NCBI GenBank assembly: GCA_009746045.1
Contig: RPFO01000130.1
Coordinates: 1,743,625 to 1,807,124 of the forward strand
Direction of reading: 5' to 3'
Length of the DNA: 63,500 nt
Source: Mesostigma viride
Taxonomy: Eukaryota > Streptophyta > Mesostigmatophyceae > Mesostigmatales > Mesostigmataceae
Made by a program: the position numbers and the translations under genes
Notes under the pieces: model-generated
Seen by the model: the letters and a program-made list of their open reading frames with translations, nothing else
The model's database searches: none
What the model was told of the DNA's origin: nothing
Shown here: positions 54,100 to 63,500 of the stretch, in pieces
Layout: every line of letters starts with the position of its first letter
How positions within the stretch are numbered: the stretch's first letter is position 1

Positions 54100-54720
54100 T
54101 TCTACACTACTACTGCTGTATTCCCATAAGCTGGGGTGTCTGGAGGTGTTGGGGCAGCGGGGGTCGCTGACCAGGGCCTGTGGCCGACGTAGATGGCCGC
54201 CCCCTTCCAGTACACCGGCTTCCCTGCCGCGGTCTGCCGGAGCTGCAGGTAGTCGGCCATAGCTCCCGTTGCCGTTGTTGCTGCGCCAGGGTCAAGTCGT
54301 CGTCCAGGGTGAAGTGAGTCTTCTCGAGCTGCTTGTGGCATCTGAGAAACGAAATCTTGTCGGACGCCTATAACTCTTAAATGCATCATCCATGGCCATT
54401 ATGGGCGCACATGCGCTGGGGCCGCGTGGTAGGCTAAGCCTTACTAATCTACACTACTGCTATTAATTAAGTAATTAATAGACACGTGACTGCGCACGTC
54501 ACGTGAGCATAAGCTAGTCCTACTGCTATATTTCCTAGACTGGGGTTGCTGGGGTGGCAGGGGGTGCCTGCCAGGGCTTGTGGTCGACGTGGATGACGTC
54601 GGACCCCCCTCTGGACAGTATACCGGTTTCCCCCCTGCGCTTTGCCGTATCCGGAGGTAGGTCGGCCATAGCTCGCGTCGCCGTTGTGTCCAGAAATACT
54701 TCAAATCTCTCATTTACAAT
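54100..54720 (-). pseudogene. Two ORF1 C-terminal fragments
   Basis: Minus-strand fragments encode HFTLDDDLTLAQQQRQRELW with DYLQLRQTAAGKPVYWKGAA (54380-54100) and RRELWPTYLRIRQSAGGKPV (54713-54535). They correspond to the WTLDDDLTPAQQQQRRDLW and KKVYWRGGD region of the intact ORF1, probably from another subfamily. Between them, 54470-54515 holds a LINE B-type TTAA plus CACGTG terminus with an extra GCAC in its palindrome. Confidence 0.7.
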
Positions 54721-54919
54721 CATCTGATCGGTGACCTGGCAGGATGAGGGTACAATTTTTTTTCAGACCACTTGTTGGCGCTGAACACTGACAGAGCGGA
54801 TGAGAAACCAGCCGGCTTGAGCAACCATGCATGGTCAGGATTCTCAGCATTTCTGGCCCGCGCTGCTTTACGTCTCCGATTCATTAATTAATTAATTAGA
54901 CTCGTGCTTGTCTCCGATT

Positions 54920-55783
54920 CCAGTAAACCACCACTGCCGCGCCTGCTCGACGGGACGGAGGTCCCGTTCCGCGACCGCTTCAAGCTGTTGGGGAGCTGGC
55001 TTCCTGACACCGCCGACGATGTGGACACCCGCATCGGCCTTGCCTGGGCCAAGCTCCGTTCGCTCACACCCTACTGGCGCTCGAAGGGCCTGGACGGGCA
55101 CCGCAAGCGCATGCTCTTCAAGGTCCTCGTCCTCACGGTGCTCACGTATGGCGCCGAGGCGTGGACCCTTCCACCCAAACTGGCAGCTCGGCTCGACGGC
55201 ACAGTTTACAGGATGCTCCGACAGGTCCTTAATGTAGGTTTTTCCAAGCGCCCGTCATCAGAGTCTTTGTATCATGGCATGCCTCGTGTTTCGGACGAGA
55301 TTAGGCAGCGTAGGATAGCATTTGTAGGACACCTTGCCCGCACCAGCCAGGTCGACACCACCCTTGGTCTGGCCGGCCCCCAGCGGCTTGGACAGCCAGG
55401 GCGGCACATTCTGACCTGGCCTGGCCCCAAGGACATTCCCAAAAGGGTAGGGAAACCTGTCACCAACTACGTTCAGATGTTGCTGGACGACCTTGTGGTC
55501 CCGGCCCAGTTTGAGCACCGCATCCACTCTCTCTCCCGTCTTTGGACTGCCATGCAGGACAAGACGCGGTGGAAGAAGATTGTCAAGGCGCACACGCCCG
55601 ACCCTGTGGGCAAGCCACCTCCCCCCAAGCGGAGGAGGCGTTTTGATGAGTAGTGTAGGTAGGATTTTCTAGATAGAGTTAGGACAGTTCGATCACGCGG
55701 CTTCCTCCACCCCATCCATCATGAAATATGTGCTACATGACCTCCCCACGGAGGCATGTTATAATTTAATTTCATTTTTTTTT
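54920..55783 (+). mobile_element. LINE family A, 5'-truncated insertion with 12-bp target duplication
   Basis: Flanked by TTGTCTCCGATT at 54908-54919 and 55784-55795. It is open from SSKPPLPRLLDGTEVPFRD to KPPPPKRRRRFDE with a stop at 55651-55653, then a UTR with CTCCCCACGGAG hairpin and a T-rich tail. A further CGTCTCCGATT near 54868 shows the target was already partly repeated. It is nearly identical to the copy at 31463-32518. Confidence 0.9.
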
Positions 55784-55939
55784 TTGTCTCCGATTGATAT
55801 CTACTTGATGGCTTGGAGCCAACAAATGGTTAGGATCCTGACCATGGGGGCACACAACAAGCTAAAGAGGAGGGGGCGAAAGACGACGTACAAAGGCCTA
55901 CGCCAGCAAAGGCCTGCAGAAAGAATGTAATGACGTTTA

Positions 55940-56020
55940 CCATCAAGGGGTTAATGCTCCGTGACTCCCCAACGGGAGCACGAGTCTAATGAATTAATTT
56001 ATTTATTAATTAATCAAGGA
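55940..56020 (+). mobile_element. Solo ORF1-element 3' terminus
   Basis: TGCTCCGTGACTCCCCAACG with GGGAGCACGAG and a TTAA-type tail, the same terminus as at 26452-26508 and 27955-28005. Confidence 0.8.
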
Positions 56021-56156
56021 GACAAGATCTGTTTTGCCAGGTTAAAGCCCGAGAGTCGGGAATTCACTAATTGTCCGTTGAGTTCCCGCTCAGTAGTGGT
56101 GTTAGAAGTATGCATCACACCTCTCTCCACCTGCCACAGCTTAGCCGGTGTAACAA

Positions 56157-56235
56157 AACTCTATCAATGAGACAACCAGCGCAGGCCAAATATCTGGAGA
56201 ATCCGGACGATGGTAGCTCGAGCCTGCTGGCCATT
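56157..56235 (+). mobile_element. Interspersed repeat core copy
   Basis: ATCAATGAGACAACCAGCGC, AGGCCAAATATCTGGAGAAT, CCGGACGATGGTAGCTCGAG. Confidence 0.75.
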
Positions 56236-56239
56236 ATCT

Positions 56240-57304
56240 AGTTCCATATTTTCGAATGTATCTTTGGACAAGATTATTTGACAGCGCCATGCTGCAAAGC
56301 CAATAAGTACTGTTGACGAGTCACCCGCACACCCACAGTTAGATAGAAAATCAAGGCGTTATTTCATCAATCAATTAATGAAATTGATTATTTGATTACA
56401 ACACGCGACTACGTCACGTGTGATATTTCATACATGGTATTTACACAGAACACTAAACTTGCGACTACAACTACATACAAATGACTATTCATGGCCACGC
56501 CATAGCTCACGCAGCCTGAACTTGAGGGCAGAAACACCAAACATATACACTCAAATCTTTTTCTTCCCTCTCCCACGGACAGGCAAACTACAGGGCGATT
56601 AGCTACATGCGCAACCAGGGATTGGAATCAAACAACCAACATTCAACTACCCAAGCGGCACGCCACCCTCCCGGAAAACATCAGAATGAAGCAGCAAAAT
56701 AGAAAAGGAGGTTTTCCAATCCTTGATCCATTCTATTTCTGGTCGTGGTCCATTCGTTTGCCCGCAGCAGGTGCATAAGGCGCTTGGTCAGGGACACCAT
56801 CTCGTCAGAATCTCCTTATGCCCGCTCTCTTCTCCTCCCGCTTCCTTCCTGTAATCCCACTCTTCCCCCAACCTGGCCCTTGCCAACCGCAGCTCACCAC
56901 AGGCACGCACAAGGCATTGCACCTCAAGCTCCTCATGCATCAAACAGCTTCAAATCACACCCACATCACGTCACAAAGGACTTGACCCTCCAATGGGAAT
57001 TAATGCCCCGCCTTGCCTTGCTTTGCGCCTATGCCCCTTGCAGGGGCCCCTGGCCACACATGAGGGAATATCTGCACGCCTCATTGAACATGTTGTGGCC
57101 TCTAGACAACAGGAAAAAAGCTCGTGCCTCGCTGACAAGGCACGCATGCCTTGCAGGCGGTGCTAGTGTTAGGCCTCGTCGACACTCCTTCCTTCAGGCC
57201 TCTCTTGTTTCGACCAGGTTGCGGCCGCTCCCATGCCTAGCCACACGACCTGGTCAAGCCAGCCAGGGGCTATGTAGGCACTCTCGCTTCGCCACTCCTT
57301 GCTC
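56240..57304. other. 3' flank of the protease gene
   Basis: No gene recognised. Near 57170-57262, GCCTCGTCGAC, CGACCAGGTTGCGGCCG and GACCTGGTCAAG resemble the last coding segment of the protease (plus-strand GCCTCGTTGACCAGGTTGTG at 57309-57328), so diverged copies of the gene end extend into the 3' region. Confidence 0.5.
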
Positions 57305-63299
<5,995 letters not shown>

Positions 63300-63500
63300 T
63301 AAAACTTATTAAACGCCTCGCGGCCGGCACCGTCGAGGCAAATCTTACTCTCGATGTCGCCTTCTCCGCAATTCTCCAACGCTTACAGAACCAGCACCGT
63401 GTTCGTCGTCTCCGAACCCCTTCGTGCTGGAGAAAAAACTCTTCGTGCTGGTGGGGTCGACGTGCGTGTGACACTTGCGGTCACGAGTTGACGTGGACGG

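Overview
This window is nuclear DNA of a green-lineage eukaryote (green alga or streptophyte alga). The evidence is a plastid-type stearoyl-ACP desaturase with a transit-peptide-like N-terminus, an RD21/granulin-type papain protease, a plant-length SDF2, a plant-type CCHC zinc-knuckle protein, and spliceosomal introns in every protein gene. A probable SPICE1-like centriole protein would fit a flagellate lineage. I cannot name the species. Six spliced protein genes were rebuilt by hand. Every internal junction closes in phase, and five coding totals are exact multiples of three; the sixth gene runs off the window edge.

Layout: (1) 1-7117, minus strand: 3'-partial CCHC zinc-knuckle gene (Air1/2-ZCCHC7-like). 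(2) 7922-23249, plus strand: 12-exon gene for a 1252-aa coiled-coil protein, probably SPICE1-like, whose introns are full of satellites (73-bp array, 960-nt GGGA tract, GC-rich repeats). It is divergent from gene 1. (3) 23.7-32.5 kb: retrotransposon graveyard with L1-type ORF1 copies, RT fragments and a young 5'-truncated insertion with a 12-bp target-site duplication. (4) 32695-35769, minus: SDF2-like ER protein with three MIR domains, 218 aa. (5) 36723-39228, plus: stearoyl-ACP desaturase, 395 aa, divergent from SDF2. (6) 39.2-42.3 kb: retroelement 3' ends. (7) 42331-50409, minus: unrecognised 340-aa coiled-coil protein; one intron holds a TIR element. (8) 50699-50787, plus: intron-containing tRNA-Arg(TCG). 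(9) 51-56.3 kb: nested retroelements. (10) 57305-63299, minus: RD21-like cysteine protease with granulin domain, 471 aa.

The genes have unrelated housekeeping roles (RNA surveillance, centriole or spindle, ER quality control, lipid desaturation, vacuolar proteolysis) and do not form a pathway.

Two signals stand out. First, introns of at least five genes carry degenerate tandem copies of their own exon-intron junctions, either exon 3' end plus donor or acceptor plus exon 5' end, as if introns grow by repeated junction duplication. Second, inactivated retroelement copies differ from intact paralogues by recurrent 4-bp insertions that follow one rule: dinucleotide XY becomes XY, its reverse complement, then XY again (for example CA to CATGCA, GA to GATCGA, CC to CCGGCC). 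At least ten such sites can be read directly here.
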